A stretch of 64,000 bases of DNA from Saccopteryx bilineata. Lineage: Eukaryota > Chordata > Mammalia > Chiroptera > Emballonuridae. The stretch spans positions 62,224,410 to 62,288,409 of the forward strand of contig NC_089495.1 of the NCBI RefSeq assembly GCF_036850765.1. The letters run 5' to 3'. The notes beneath the pieces were generated by a model. The model was not told the DNA's origin. It was given only the letters and a program-made list of their open reading frames with translations, and did not search any database. Shown here in pieces: positions 9,081-20,974 of the stretch. Position 1 is the stretch's first letter. Each line of letters opens with the position of its first letter. The position numbers were made by a program, and so were the translations under genes.

Positions 9081-10344
9081 AATTTTTTAATCTAATATAT
9101 TAACTGTTGTCACTTGTTTCTATACAATACAAAGAACCTAAACTAATATTTATGATTCTCACTCAATTTTAAGTCTAAGGACCTTTGGGCAGTGATCCAA
9201 AGGTTTCTTGAAAATAAAGAAATATTATAAATTATGTATTAGTATGATAAAAAAACCTCAGGAAATTAGAAAAAACTCAAATTTCTACACATTCAATGGA
9301 TTGATTTACATTTATTATCTATAAATCAAACTTTTTCCCTTTAAATACATTTTTTATAATAGCATTGAAGTCCATAGTTCCAGTCATAATTATTTTATTT
9401 AAAATTTGAGCTCTTAATCTTTGAGTTATGATAAACTACAAATACAATTTAGTAAGAATAAACATACCTGTCCATTTTTGAAAGGTACAATTTAATTTAT
9501 TGTGGTCTCTGTCTAGGTTTATTTCTCTCAATTTAAAAAGTAGTCATCCATAAAAACACATATAAACTCTATTAATCACAGAAAAACTTTTTTATTTCTC
9601 ATTTTCACAATACTGTAAATACCTAGTTCCTGTTGGCAAAAACGGGCACTACACTAGAGCATAGCACTGCAAGCAAAAGGAAACATATTTTACACAGGAA
9701 TTTAAGTTTTCCATGTCATTGTATTTACACAGAAATAAATTTATTGACGTTTGAATAAAATCTTATTTCAATGACCAATGTATCTAACATTAAAGCAAAC
9801 TGGAAAGATCAAACTCCTAGTTTGCTGACTACAGTTCCACTAAAAACCATTTACGAAATGCTCTGTGTCTCCTATCATTTATTAACTGCCATCTATTTAC
9901 CCAGGTTCTGCAAGTCGTCTCTATGATAATTTTAAAAACACAATGGCACTCTCACTGCTAAGTACAAAAGCATTTGAATTATCCTTGAGAACAAGAGGTA
10001 CCACTAAGTAGCAGCCCATTAAACAATTTTTAAGTTCCTAAAAACCTTGTTTTCTCAGTATTTTGTGATTGACCAAGTTTAGTTGTGACTACCAAGAATC
10101 CTATTTTTGTTTTTGTCTTATTTTGCTTATTATTATTTAATTAAAGTCAAGTATCAAACAATTGTGTAAATTAACCCAAATTGATCTAATATGATTACTG
10201 CTAAATTCATTTATTTGTGTCATCTCAGAATTCACCATTTTTCCCTGCTGTTGATGATTATCCCTTGGTTTGTTTCTTTTTCCTTTGGTTGAAGTCATAT
10301 CCTGATTTTATACTGTGATTCTGTTACCTTTTTTCAACTATATA
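9081..10344. other. Unannotated AT-rich stretch
   Basis: No identifiable repeat or gene. Local A/T runs only. Confidence 0.5.
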
Positions 10345-10352
10345 TTCTAGTG

Positions 10353-10953
10353 CAGTGTTTCTCAACCATTTTACACTTGGGGACTGGTGAAAATAGGAGA
10401 ATTATTTTGGGGACTGCTAAGGCAGAAATCACCCTGAGCATAAGTGAATTCGACTAAGATAATAGGGTCTATAATTTTCATAAAACATCAGGGTAGCCTG
10501 ACCAGGTGGTGGCGCAGTGGATAGAGTGTCGGACTGGGATGCAGAGGACCCAGGTTCGAGACCCCAAGGTCGCCAGCTTGAGCGTGGGCTCATCTGGCTT
10601 GAGAAAAAAGCCCACCAGCTTGAACCCAAGGTCGCTGGCTCCAGCAAAGGGTTACTCGGTCTGATGAAGGCCTGCGGTCAAGGCACGTATGAGAAAGCAA
10701 TCAATGAACAACTGAGGTGTTGCAACATGCAACAAAAAACTAATGATTGATGCTTCTCATCTCTCTCTGTTTCTATCTGTCTGTCACTGTCTATCCCTTT
10801 CTCTGACTCACTGTCTCTGTAAACAAACAAACAACAAAACAAAAAGGAACAACAACAAAAAAAAACATCAGGGTAGTTCACTCTTTCGTGGACCAGCATG
10901 AAAATTCTGGCAGCCTGAAACTGGTCTACAAACTGGCCTTTGCAAAAACACTG
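10353..10953. mobile_element. Non-autonomous hAT element split by a SINE
   Basis: Termini CAGTGTTTCTCAACC and TTTGCAAAAACACTG are short inverted repeats. TSDs are TTCTAGTG (10345-10352) and TTCTAATG (10954-10961), 7 of 8 matching. Removing the SINE and one TSD copy leaves about 221 bp. No transposase. Confidence 0.85.
10497..10861 (+). mobile_element. Type S SINE inside the hAT element
   Basis: Full-length, with head CCTGACCAGGTGGTGGCGCAG, B-box GGTTCGAGACC and an A/AAC-rich tail. The 15-bp perfect TSD AAAACATCAGGGTAG is at 10482-10496 and 10862-10876. It is younger than the hAT. Frames at 10429-10647 and 10517-10750 are SINE readings. Confidence 0.95.
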
Positions 10954-10961
10954 TTCTAATG

Positions 10962-12594
10962 CACTTTTAAAATACACCACATGCATTGTTAAAATTCTGC
11001 ATAATACAGAGATTACATTTTTAAATTTATAGTAGAAACCTAGGGTGATAGTAAATGTATTTTCAGAGTTATTTTAACCCTGGAGGATAGAACTATTTTT
11101 CTATTCAAGTAGTTTAGCTACAATGATGCATGATCTTTTAGATTGTAGGAGGTAGATAGGCAAATAGATGCTGTGTGACTATCATCATGCCTGTGCTTGA
11201 TTGAAAATTTCTCTAAATCAAACAATCATATGTTGATCTCATTGGGATCACCATTTTCCTCACTCTAAATTGTTTTCCACCTGCTTTTCAATGATTTTAA
11301 CTAAATCTGTCATTATTTTTCTGCCAAAAAGTTAAGAGTTTACTTTTATTTAATCTATAAACTTTCCTGTTTTAAAATTAACATAGAGAGCATATATTAC
11401 CTATAATATGTGCCTAAATTTAAAAGTAAATTGGACTTGACATATTTAGAATATGAAGCATTGATTTCTAAATGTTTACATTTCTCACTGAACTCTTATT
11501 TTAGTTTTCTCAAGTTAACTCTGATAGTTTAAAAATTAATTTAGTAAAAAAAGGCATCAAAAGACCAACATTTTACAATAAATGCATGTAATTATATATA
11601 ATCTTATTTATGTAATTTCTAGTAATGAACCCTAATTACTGAAAATCAACTTTTACATTTTCAGGGGTTGTTTACACTCAGTAGGTTGTTTACTCACAGT
11701 ATTAATTGTTTTAAAATATAGGGTCAATATTATAGTAGTGTTCAGAAATTTTTCAAGTTTTGTAAGCTGACTAACAAACTGCTGACAAATCAACTGCAAA
11801 TTATTTCTTCTCTCCTCTGAAATGTTATTGAAAAATAATATAAAATTGAGAGACACATCCAAAATGCATGCTGGCTTTGGTCCTCCCATCATTACCTCGT
11901 AAGTTACTTATGTTTTACTTAAAAGGGAAAAAAAACTAAGAATAAATACTATAATAAGACAAAAGAGCTAAAATTTTCAGACTATTTGGTAATGCTTAAT
12001 GATAGTTTTGAGATTCAGTCTGCTGATGTACCATGGTTTACTGATTAATAAAAGATTTCATAAACAGTCAGTGTATCAGCCATTAAAATATATGTTAAGA
12101 ATGAAAAAAACACTAAAATATAATTTCTGATTTGAAGAATTCAAAGTCCAATGGAGAAAACCCATACCTACAGATAATACTAAGAAAATTGACAGTTACA
12201 ATGATAATCTTATGTAAAATGTGTTAAAATATATATATAAACACATCTTAATATTTTAGAAAAATATTTATTACAAAATTTATTATAAAAATAAGTTATG
12301 AAAATGTTATGCAATGTGCTTTCAATAAGGAAAATGGTAATTAAAAGAAGACAAATTTATCAATTATCTATAGTATATAAACAACCATATTAAGCATAAT
12401 ATTTTAAATGTATATTTCTGTTTAAAATATTTTTAAATGTGTTTTAATATTTTTAAATGTAGTTGTATCTTTTGGTATTTAAAAAGACAAAATTTTAACT
12501 CATGAAAAATTGATAGGGGTTGTCAATGTATATAATAAAACAGGAAGACACACAGCTTATGGTTGCTGTAGCCCAATTAAAAAAAATAAGCCCA
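10962..12594. other. Unannotated AT-rich stretch
   Basis: No recognisable element. The 79-codon minus frame at 11653-11892 has no domain I recognise and sits in unremarkable sequence. Confidence 0.5.
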
Positions 12595-12915
12595 GCCTAA
12601 CCAGATGGTGGCGCAGTGGATAGAGCATCGGACTGGGATGCAGAAGACCCAGGTTCAAGACCCTGAAGTCACCAGCTTGAGCCCAGGCTCATCTGGCTTG
12701 AGCAAAAAGCTCACCAGCTTGAACCCAAGGTTGCTGGCTTGAGCAAGGGGTTACTCAGTCTGCTGAAGGCCCATGGTCAAGGCACATATGAGAAAGCAAT
12801 CAATAAACAACTAAGGTGTCGCAACAAAAAACTGATGATTGATGCTTCTCATCTCTTTCCATTCCTGTCTATCTCTATCTATGCCTCTCTCTGACTCACT
12901 CTCTGTCCTGTAAAA

Positions 12916-12950
<35 letters not shown>

Positions 12951-12952
12951 AT
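12595..12952 (+). mobile_element. Type S SINE with (AAAT)n tail
   Basis: Head GCCTAACCAGATGGTGGCGC through ATTGATGCTTCTCATCTC, then an (AAAT)n tail at about 12911-12951. A convincing TSD was not found. Confidence 0.92.
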
Positions 12953-13264
12953 AGTCCAAAGCTCAAAATTGAGCCACACCATTAGTGAAACTTAGACATA
13001 ATCAATGAATATAATGGCAGACCATTAGACAATTGGTTTTATCTTGTAATCAGGCACATTGAAAAATATCATTAAGTATTGTTTCAAGACTTATGGTTTA
13101 ATTTTTGAAAGTGATGTCATTCAAGGCAAAAAGGACTAAAGAAAAAGTCTTGAATTATTAGGAAAAGTTTGGCATGCATTCTATTTGAGGTGCCTGTTGG
13201 ATATCCAAATATTGATTTCACACATCGATAAATGTAACTCATTAGAGCTTAGGAGAGATATAGT

Positions 13265-13369
13265 CGCAAGGAAACACCGATGATGGATGCTTCTCATCTC
13301 TCTCCATTCCCGTCTGTCTGTCCCTATCTATCTCTCTCTCTGACTCTCTCTCTGTCTCTGTAAAAAAAA
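13265..13369 (+). mobile_element. Type S SINE tail fragment
   Basis: Only the last 105 bases of the SINE (TGATGGATGCTTCTCATC, CT-rich body, A run) are present, with no tRNA-like head. It is a 5'-truncated copy. Confidence 0.8.
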
Positions 13370-13755
13370 TATGTGTGCGGTATGTAAATCATGTTTATAT
13401 AGTATGCTCTTAGGAAGAATATGGAGAGATTAAGGTAAGAGACTCAAGGGACTCAAAAAAGAAAGGAATACTAAACTGAAAACAAAATATCCAGAAAAGA
13501 TTATGCAAGAAAATAGGAAGAAATCTAGAAATGCTTGAAGAAGAGATGACAGAATGTGATAGATGTATCAAAAAGACCAAAAGGTGTAAATGTTTCAAAG
13601 AAAGTGCATTTATGATTACAAGATAAAATAAGTATTATTTATGGATATTTAAATGACCAATGTAATTTTATAATGGTAAGCCCTACATCACTACTACAAA
13701 GCCTGTTTGTGCTGTTCAGAAAAGACCATCTTTAGGAGATGAGCATGTACTTAAC
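13370..13755. other. Unannotated stretch
   Basis: Purine-rich plus strand around 13430-13600. The minus frame at 13410-13598 is a Ser/Phe/Leu-rich shadow of that composition. Confidence 0.45.
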
Positions 13756-13772
13756 ATAAAACTGTTTCTTCT

Positions 13773-14125
13773 GCCTGACCAGGTGATGGTGCAGTAGATA
13801 GACCATTGGTCTGGGATGCAGAGGTCCCAGGCTCAAAACCCCAAGGTCGCCAGCTTGAGTGTGGGTTCATCTGGTTTGAGTGCCTGGGTGCTGGCTTTAC
13901 CGTGGAATCACAGACATGACCCCATGGTTGCTGGTTTGATCCCGAGGTTGCTGGCTTGAGCAAGGGGTCATAGGCTCAGGTGGAGCCGCCCAGTCAAAGC
14001 ACATGTGAGAAGCAATCAATTAATAACTAAGGTACTACTACTATGAATTGATGCTTCTAATCTCTCTCCCTTTCTGTCTATCTGTTTCTCTCTTTCTTGT
14101 TAAAAAAATTAATTAGTAAATAAAA
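13773..14125 (+). mobile_element. Type S SINE (long older form)
   Basis: Head GCCTGACCAGGTGATGGTGC; extra central repeats; tail GATGCTTCTAATCTCTC. TSD ATAAAACTGTTTCTTCT (13756-13772) and the same with one base missing at 14126-14141. Confidence 0.93.
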
Positions 14126-14141
14126 ATAAAACTGTTCTTCT

Positions 14142-14967
14142 AAGAATGCTTCTTAGCACCATGAGAAAACACTGAAACAACCCTAAATATACATTTGGGG
14201 TTTGATGTACAAGAAACACATTAGAAGAATTCTCAATGGTTTGTCTTTCACAGCTATGACTCAATTTTCAAAGTGTTAAGTTATGAAGCTTCTAGTTTTT
14301 CATATCAGCACCCTCAAGCAAAAACCATCCAAATGGATAACTGCTTCTTGATGAGGAATGGCTTCTTCTGAGCAAAGTATGATGCTTTAAAAGGACAGAG
14401 GCTGAGGAAAATAATTGGGGTGATAATTGGTCCAAACCAAAATTGGCTCATAGAAAACATGGCCTCTGGCAGAGCATCATCACCAAACAGAAAATAAATT
14501 ATATGAATATAAAATTTTTCTAAATGACCTCCTAGAGCTCTGGCTGCCTGCCAACTTGCTCTGTTGGATAATTGAACTGGCTCTCAATTTAAATCAACCA
14601 TACTTCCTCTTTATTTTAGAGGATGATGCTAATTGAAACTGATTAGATAGTGGTTTAGAAAAATCTACACTCTCTACATTTAAGTGTGAAAAAGGGGGAG
14701 AAAATTGTGCTGTCTATAAAATGTATAAATTGTGTAGAAAATAAAACATAAAACTTTTTGAAAAACATAACTAGGACACCCAACTATACACTAGATATAG
14801 TTGGGCTTGAGTGTGCCTGCCTTGAATTGTCAGTCATATTTTAATTTGTTAGATATTGCTTTCGTTTTAAATTTTATTTTTCAGTTCACAAAATATATGA
14901 ATCTCAAACGTAGATAAGTAATGTTCAGTAAAGATTCTCCAGGATAAACTCATAAGGACTTCATTTT
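14142..14967. other. Unannotated stretch
   Basis: No identifiable repeat or gene. ACTATACACTAGATATAGTT near 14783-14803 is a small near-palindrome without obvious context. Confidence 0.45.
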
Positions 14968-14983
14968 AAAAATTAAAATAACA

Positions 14984-15310
14984 GCCTGACCAGACAGTGG
15001 CTCAGTGGATAGAGTGTCAGACTGGGATGTCGAGGACCCATGTTCGAGACCCTGAGGTCGCCAGCTTGAGCATCGGCTCATCTGGCTTGAGCAAAAAATG
15101 CTCACCAGCTTGGACCCAAGGTCGCTGGCTTGTGCAAGGGATTACTCAGTCTGCTGAAGGCCTATGGTCAAGGCACATATGAGAAAGCAATCAATGAACA
15201 ACTAGGGTGTCGCAACGAAAAACTGATGATTGATGCTTCTCATCTCTCTCCCTTCCTGTCTGTCTGTCCCTATCTATCCCTCTCTCTGACTCTCTCTCTG
15301 TCTCTGAAAA
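14984..15310 (+). mobile_element. Type S SINE, full length
   Basis: Complete head-to-tail copy with the 16-bp perfect TSD AAAAATTAAAATAACA at 14968-14983 and 15311-15326. Close to the apparent family consensus, so probably young. Confidence 0.95.
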
Positions 15311-15614
15311 AAAAATTAAAATAACAAACAAAGTGAGGAACAATATAATACTAGAAACATAAAAGCAACCATATCAGATAAAATTAAGGAGAAATAAATC
15401 AATCTTTAGTTACACTTCTTTTAATGTCAAGATTAAAAATTTAGCATCAGACAGATATCAGTTTAGTTACAAAATAAGAGAAAGCAAGTCTTAAAATCAT
15501 TACATTTAGAAAATATAACAGAGCCAAATTTTCAGAAACAGCAAAGTATACATGAGAAAATTTTAAAAAAAAATCTGACATTCATGTGTGCATGCTTCAA
15601 AAAAGACATTTGTG

Positions 15615-15955
15615 GGCCTTGGCTGGTTAGCTCAGCGGTAGAGCGTCGGTCCAGCATGTGGAAGTCCCAGGTTCCATTTCCAGCCAGGGCACACAGGAGA
15701 AGTGCCCATTTGCTTCCCCAACTTTCCCCCTCTACTTTCTCACTATCTCTTCCCCTCCTGCAGCCAAGGCTCCACTGGAGAAAAGTTGGTGGGGGAGGCA
15801 CTGAGGATGGTTTATGGCCTCGCTTCAGGCTCTGGAATGCCTCTGATTGCAACAGAACAACACCCAGATGGGCAGAGAATCGCCCCCTGGTGGGCATGCC
15901 AGGTGAATCCTGGTCGGGCGCATGCGGGAAACTGCACATCCTTTCCTGAAACACA
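15615..15955 (+). mobile_element. Type V SINE, plus
   Basis: Head GGCCTTGGCTGGTTAGCTCAGCGGTAGAG with the A-box inside; the B-box is mutated (GGTTCCATTTCC). The rest runs through TCCCCTCCTGCAGCC to CGGGCGCATGCGGGA. The 121- to 140-codon frames on both strands here are SINE readings. Confidence 0.9.
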
Positions 15956-16410
15956 AGTCTGCCTGTATGTACATACGCACTAAAAGATACACCACAGTTG
16001 TATGAGGGTTCAAATTAATTTAGGGAAAGGCTCTAATTTAAAAGGATTAAGAATATTAGACTAATGTCAATCTGCTCAGTTGCAGATTCTCCCTTTACTA
16101 GCTACGCAATTTAGACAAATTTACTTACACTTCTGTATAATGAATAATACCATCAGAGCTAAAAAAATTTTAATTTATGTAAGGTGCAAGTAGTGCAATA
16201 TATTTGGTATATAGTAAACAAAAATAAGTGTTCAAATAAAGGTAGATATAGAATATAAACAGATAATGACAAAAAAATGAGAATAAGAAATTTGTTTTTA
16301 AAAGAAAAGTTTGGTGGCTAATAATAAAACTAATAAAGTAAATATTTGCATATCTTTAGTAAATAATTAGCAAATTACAATTACAAAGTTAAGAATCCAA
16401 GCACAACCCA
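15956..16410. other. Unannotated AT-rich stretch
   Basis: No identifiable element. Confidence 0.45.
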
Positions 16411-16553
16411 AAGATATTGCAATTTTGCTTCCAGACCACCACAATAAAGTAAGTCTGGCAATAAAAAGAATTGTAATGTTTTTGCTGGTGGAGAAATCTG
16501 CCTTCACTTTGTAAGAAACACAACATCTATGAAGTGCAATAAAAAGAGGTATT
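16411..16553 (-). mobile_element. Tigger1/MER2-like internal-deletion remnant
   Basis: GATATTGCAATTTTGCTTCC, ACCACCACAATAAAGTAAGT and TTTTTGCTGGTGGAG, then ATGAAGTGCAATAAAAAGAG, match the ends and one internal phrase of Tigger1 as I remember it. The transposase body is missing. Orientation follows the memory of the antisense form. Confidence 0.72.
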
Positions 16554-17374
16554 TCCTTAAAGAAAAATCATAAATTAAATATTAATAAATTCATTGATAA
16601 TCATCAGTTGTACTTCAACAAGCAGGAAGACAGTTTTAGACAGTGAAAAAAAAGTGGTTGTTTTCCTATATTTGACATTTTGTAATTAATGAATAATAAT
16701 TTTTATTTAGTTTTTTAAAAATTGTAGGCAGCAAACCTTTTCACCTTCCTGTCTGCAAGGAGCAGACATGTTGCTTCTTAGGTAAGGTGAAAATTAAGAA
16801 ATCAAATGCACAGAACTGGTCCTGGACCCAGCCAATTAAAGATCTATGCTGGGTGATGGGCAGGATCGCTGAGAAAGCCCTGTCTGATTCAAGCAGCAGA
16901 CAAGCAAGCATTAACTAGCAGTCTACCACTGGGAAAGTGGTCAAAAGATGGAGTGAGCCTCTCTTTGAGGGATAGACATACAAGGAAGAAAAAAGTGATG
17001 ATAATGATGGGATATTGAAAAAAACTCTCTAGCATATCAATTTTACCCTAAGAATATAAAGTGTGTAGTGCACTGCATGTAACCATAGTAACAACAAAAC
17101 CCAAAAGCAGCTCAACTCACTATAAGATTGATCCAACTTCCCACACAAATACTCTAGCAGATAAAGAGGCATATACTATATTAAGACATAAATTTTATAT
17201 ATCTGAGCCTTAAATGTTCTAGACAGCATGTTCAGCAATCACTTAAAATTTTCAAACACAAAATGAAGCAAGAATAAAACAACTGTCTGCCAAAAGATAA
17301 AACAATTAACAGAAGTTTATTCAGAGACTATCACATGCGGAGCTATAGGGAAGAGAATATAAAATGACTATATT
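16554..17374. other. Unannotated stretch
   Basis: Around 16735-16990 the sequence is less AT-rich than its surroundings, but I recognise no element or frame. Confidence 0.4.
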
Positions 17375-17600
17375 TAACATGCAACAGCATAGATGAACCA
17401 GGAGGATGTTATCCTAAGTAAGACAGTCACAGAAGGATAAATTCTAAACGATTCCATTTCTATGACATCTGAAATTGTCAATCATAGAAGCAGAGAATAC
17501 AATAGTGGTTACCAGAGGATGCTAGAGAAGAGATATGGGAAGTTGTGATTCAATAGACATAAAGTTTTAGTTTTGCTAGCTGTCATAGCTCCTTGAGTTC
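17375..17600 (+). mobile_element. Old L1 3' end, sense
   Basis: ATAGATGAACCAGGAGGATG, CTAAGTAAGACAGTCACAGA and AGTGGTTACCAGAGGATG follow the order of the end of ORF2 and the 3' UTR of old mammalian L1. Confidence 0.7.
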
Positions 17601-18044
17601 CATATGGACTACTGTAACAACAATGCCATAATACAATCACAAAGACAATCACATTCACACAAAAATGCAGGCATACTCATTCACAAACAAACTCATTAAT
17701 ACCCACGCCTACCCCTCACACACCCACATCCACTTTTTCACACATACATTCATACTGTAACTATTTTATGTGTATTTTAAAATTGAATAGATATATAAAA
17801 ATGCATCCAGCTGTTTAGGAGCATTGCATGAATATGATATTCAGATTTCTTGAAAAGTAATATTGGGTTGGTAAATGAGAGTGAACTTTGAAGAAAACAC
17901 AGATGCTAACATCTTATCAGCTACTTTTGATTGACAAGTTAAACTTTAACATGACAGTAAATTTACCCTTAGGGTAATCCCACTGGCTTTAAAGCTGATG
18001 AGGTGACATCCTCCATTACATGATATCAGTTTTGGATGTAATTA
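17601..18044. other. Unannotated stretch
   Basis: CA-rich around 17635-17755; otherwise nothing recognised. Confidence 0.4.
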
Positions 18045-18551
18045 AATTCTATTTTCTTTTTTGTTTTAGTTTGTTTATTGGTTGCCCTGCTGTATATGAG
18101 TGTTTCTGATCATTGAGTGGAACATTGGAATTGACAGATTTTGTTGCTGAGATGACATTAAGAAAAATATGAATTTAAGACATCTGAATTTAATTGTGTG
18201 CTGTCAACTTTCTTATAATAAATAAGCTCCTTGATGACCTCATTATAGACTATTTTCTTTCACAAGTGACTTTACACAAACGCCCTTTTATGACTCAAAC
18301 TGGAGTTGTGCTTCCAACATGACCCCCAGTGCCACAGCTTCTACTGCCCCATCGTCCTCAACTGTCTTTTTAAAAGCTAATAATAAAGTTTGCAGGGCTT
18401 TGATTTCCTTTCTGAGTGTGACTTCTTTAGTATGTATTGGCCTATATGAATTCTTCATGATTACTAAAAATGTCATTAAAATGTCATCCTTTGAAGCTAG
18501 CAGATGTTTCTTTTCTTCTATCTCCAAAATGCAAAAAAAGAATATATACAT
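18045..18551 (-). pseudogene. Possible retrocopy or orphan terminal exon
   Basis: A minus-strand frame of 87 codons runs from an ATG at 18549-18551 to TAA at 18288-18290. Its product is helical in character, with Lys/Glu/Leu-rich stretches and a terminal part rich in Ala, Val and Glu. It is unlike any SINE, LTR or L1 reading, and 18290-18360 is more GC-rich than its surroundings. Downstream on minus, about 210 bases after the stop, AATAAA (18074-18079) is followed by an A-rich run to about 18045, which suits a processed transcript end. Against this, I see no TSD and no 5' extension. TTCTTTTTTTGCATTTTGGAG just inside the 5' end could be a splice acceptor, so a terminal exon of a gene beyond the window is the alternative. 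I do not recognise the protein. Confidence 0.35.
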
Positions 18552-19310
18552 ATATATCTGAGTTCAACATGAACATAAAATATTACATTAAAACTTCTGT
18601 ACACTTTGTTATATTTATCAGCATTTATCCCTGCAAAGAACACTTTAACATAGCTTCCATTAGTTTCCTATCTCTATATCTGTCACTCATAATCTGAGAT
18701 TAATTACTAGAAGTCATTACTTAAAAGTTCTCTATCCTTAATCTAATTCTATAGTTCAAAAGCTAATTTTGTATCCTTAATCAACTGGGATGCTTTTTCA
18801 AAAAGAACATAATAGACAGCATCATTCTTTGAAATACTGATTCAATAAGCCTGGATTCAAGAATGAGAATTTATATTTTCAAGGAGTTCCTAATGATATA
18901 ATGATATTCTTGTAATGGATAAAATAGTGCCCAGGATAATTTGACCATTTCTCCTACATGCTCAACAGATTAGTTACATGTTGACTGTATTTGACCTTAA
19001 TAATGCTTCTCCTCTATTTTTACAAGTTGAATGCATGTTATTTCCATTAAAACATAATTATCTTAATAAATTATAACAGTATATACTCAGATATTATTCT
19101 TGAATTTATAAAAGCTAATATATAATACCTTCATATGAATAATGTCTGCAGTAACAAGGAGTTTGTAAAGGGAAGTGATACCATTTTGCTAAAAAAGAGT
19201 ATTTACAATGAATAAGAAATTTAAAAAAATAGTGTTAAAAGTTTAAACTATACTCCTCTCATACAAAATTAAAATAAATATATATCAAATATTTTGTTGA
19301 ATTAAATTAA
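18552..19310. other. Unannotated AT-rich stretch
   Basis: No identifiable element or frame. Confidence 0.45.
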
Positions 19311-19321
19311 AAAAGAAAGCA

Positions 19322-19637
19322 GCCTGATCAGGTGGTGGTGCAGTGGATAGAGCATCGGACTGGGACGTGGAGGACCCAGGTTCGAAACCCAGAAGTCACC
19401 AGCTTGAACGTGGACTCATCTGGTTTGAGCAAGGCTCACCAGCTTGAGCCCAAGGTTGCTGGCTTGAGCAAGGGGTCACTTGGTCTGCCGTAGCCCCCCT
19501 GGTCAAGGCACATATAAGAAGGCAATCAATGAACAACTAAGATGCCACAAGGAAGAATTGATGCTTCTCATCTCTCTCCCTTCCTGTCTGTCAGTCCCTA
19601 TCTGTCCCTCTTTCTGTCTCTGTCACGAAAAAAAAAG
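19322..19637 (+). mobile_element. Type S SINE, plus
   Basis: Head CCTGATCAGGTGGTGGTGCAG, B-box GGTTCGAAACC, tail TTGATGCTTCTCATCTCTC. Flanks AAAGAAAGCA and AAAGGAAGCA suggest a 10-bp TSD with one change. Confidence 0.92.
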
Positions 19638-19659
19638 AAAGAAAAAAAAGGAAGCAATA

Positions 19660-20564
19660 GAAAGTAAAACAGAGTCTAAGAGCTTTTGGAAGACTGTTTT
19701 TAGACAATGTTAGAATAAACCCACTAGACTAGCTACAAGGCTGAGTAATGTCCAACAGTATCATAAATCATAACTCTTTTGGGTATATTTTCCACCAAAC
19801 AAATTATTTAAATCTCAAAAAATCAACATTTCACCAAAATTATACAACTTAACATTTAACCTAACTCTAGGACATTTAATCAATAATAAAATATAATTTG
19901 AATTAAATATATTTCTTTAGATAATCATTTACCCTAAAATGACATTAAAAGGACAGACCACTTACTTTTTTTTTCTTATTTTCAAATTTTAGATGACTTT
20001 CCTCTGAAGGTTTGGTATTTATAAGCAAAGATTTTGACAATGATAATGATTTTATCTGGAATACAGAATTAGAAAAGATCATTGAAATAACAGTCCTCAA
20101 TATTCTGAAGAACCACCTGGCTTTGGAGTTGAAACAGTTAATGGAAGTTTTCAGTGAGGATGTGTAAGAAGTGTTTGGCTTTACGAAGAGATTGCATAAA
20201 TCTACTTATTGCAGCATCTCACAAAACCTAACATTTATCCCAAATGAAGTCACCAGATCACAATAATATAAACAAAAACATCAAGAGAGTATTTAGCAAA
20301 CACAGCTCTAACATCATCTTCCCTCTATTCTTGCTAGTATGATAAACTGTCAGGCAATTCATTCAGCCCCATGCAGCAATTACTGACCCTTACAACAAAA
20401 TCCATACTCTTAAACTAGAACTCTTTCTTCTAAAGTCTATTATCGTAGCAACTTTTTTGATGTTCCATTTCTGCACAGTATTATTGTACTGTTAAACTAA
20501 TTTTATCTGAAAAGTTTATTAACATTGAACTTCTAATTTCCTATTTGACAAGATCAGAGTTATA
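19660..20564. other. Mostly unannotated stretch with a short coding-looking frame
   Basis: Nothing is recognised apart from a plus-strand frame from about 20010 to the TAA at 20166-20168. It lacks an ATG at its left end and begins just after a TGA. A pyrimidine tract ending TTTTAG at about 19992 precedes it like a splice acceptor, but the phase puts the TGA inside the would-be exon. It is probably chance or a long-dead exon. Confidence 0.3.
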
Positions 20565-20573
20565 AGTATGCAG

Positions 20574-20965
20574 TTTTTTTTCTTTTTTTTTCTTTTTGTA
20601 TTCTACTGAAGCTGGAAACGGGGAGGCAGTCAGACAGATTCCCCCATGCGCCCCGACGGGGATCCACCCCGCACGCCCGCCCCGCACGCCCACCAGGGGG
20701 CGGAGCTCTGTCGCGACCAGAGCTAGTCTAGCGCCTGAGGCAGAGGCCACGGAGCCATCTCCAGTACCCAGGCAAACTTTGCTCCAATGGAGCCTCGGCT
20801 GCGGGCTGCGGGCTGCGGGAGGGGAAGAGAGAGACAGAGAGGAAGGAGAGGGGGAGAGGTGGAGAAGCAGATGGGTGCTTCTCCTGTGTGCCCTGGCCGG
20901 GAATCGAACCCGAGACCTCCGCATGCCAGGCCAACGCTCTAGCACTGAGCCAACTGGCCAGGGCC
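20574..20965 (-). mobile_element. Type V SINE, minus, full length
   Basis: Reverse of the family head at the right end (GCCAACTGGCCAGGGCC), B-box reverse GGAATCGAACC, T-rich tail at left. TSD AGTATGCAG (20565-20573, 20966-20974). A 7-bp unit GCTGCGG is present three times at 20798-20818. The 131- and 134-codon frames here are SINE readings. Confidence 0.95.
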
Positions 20966-20974
20966 AGTATGCAG

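Noticed and set aside
15532..15983. Overlapping frames of 93-140 codons on both strands
   Set aside because: They lie in a type V SINE; similar frames occur in every well-kept GC-rich copy (20541, 25289, 28314, 52087).
17860..17900. ATTGGGTTGGTAAATGAGAG, reminiscent of a mariner end
   Set aside because: No opposite inverted end and no TA-flanked partner found nearby, unlike 38441-38570.
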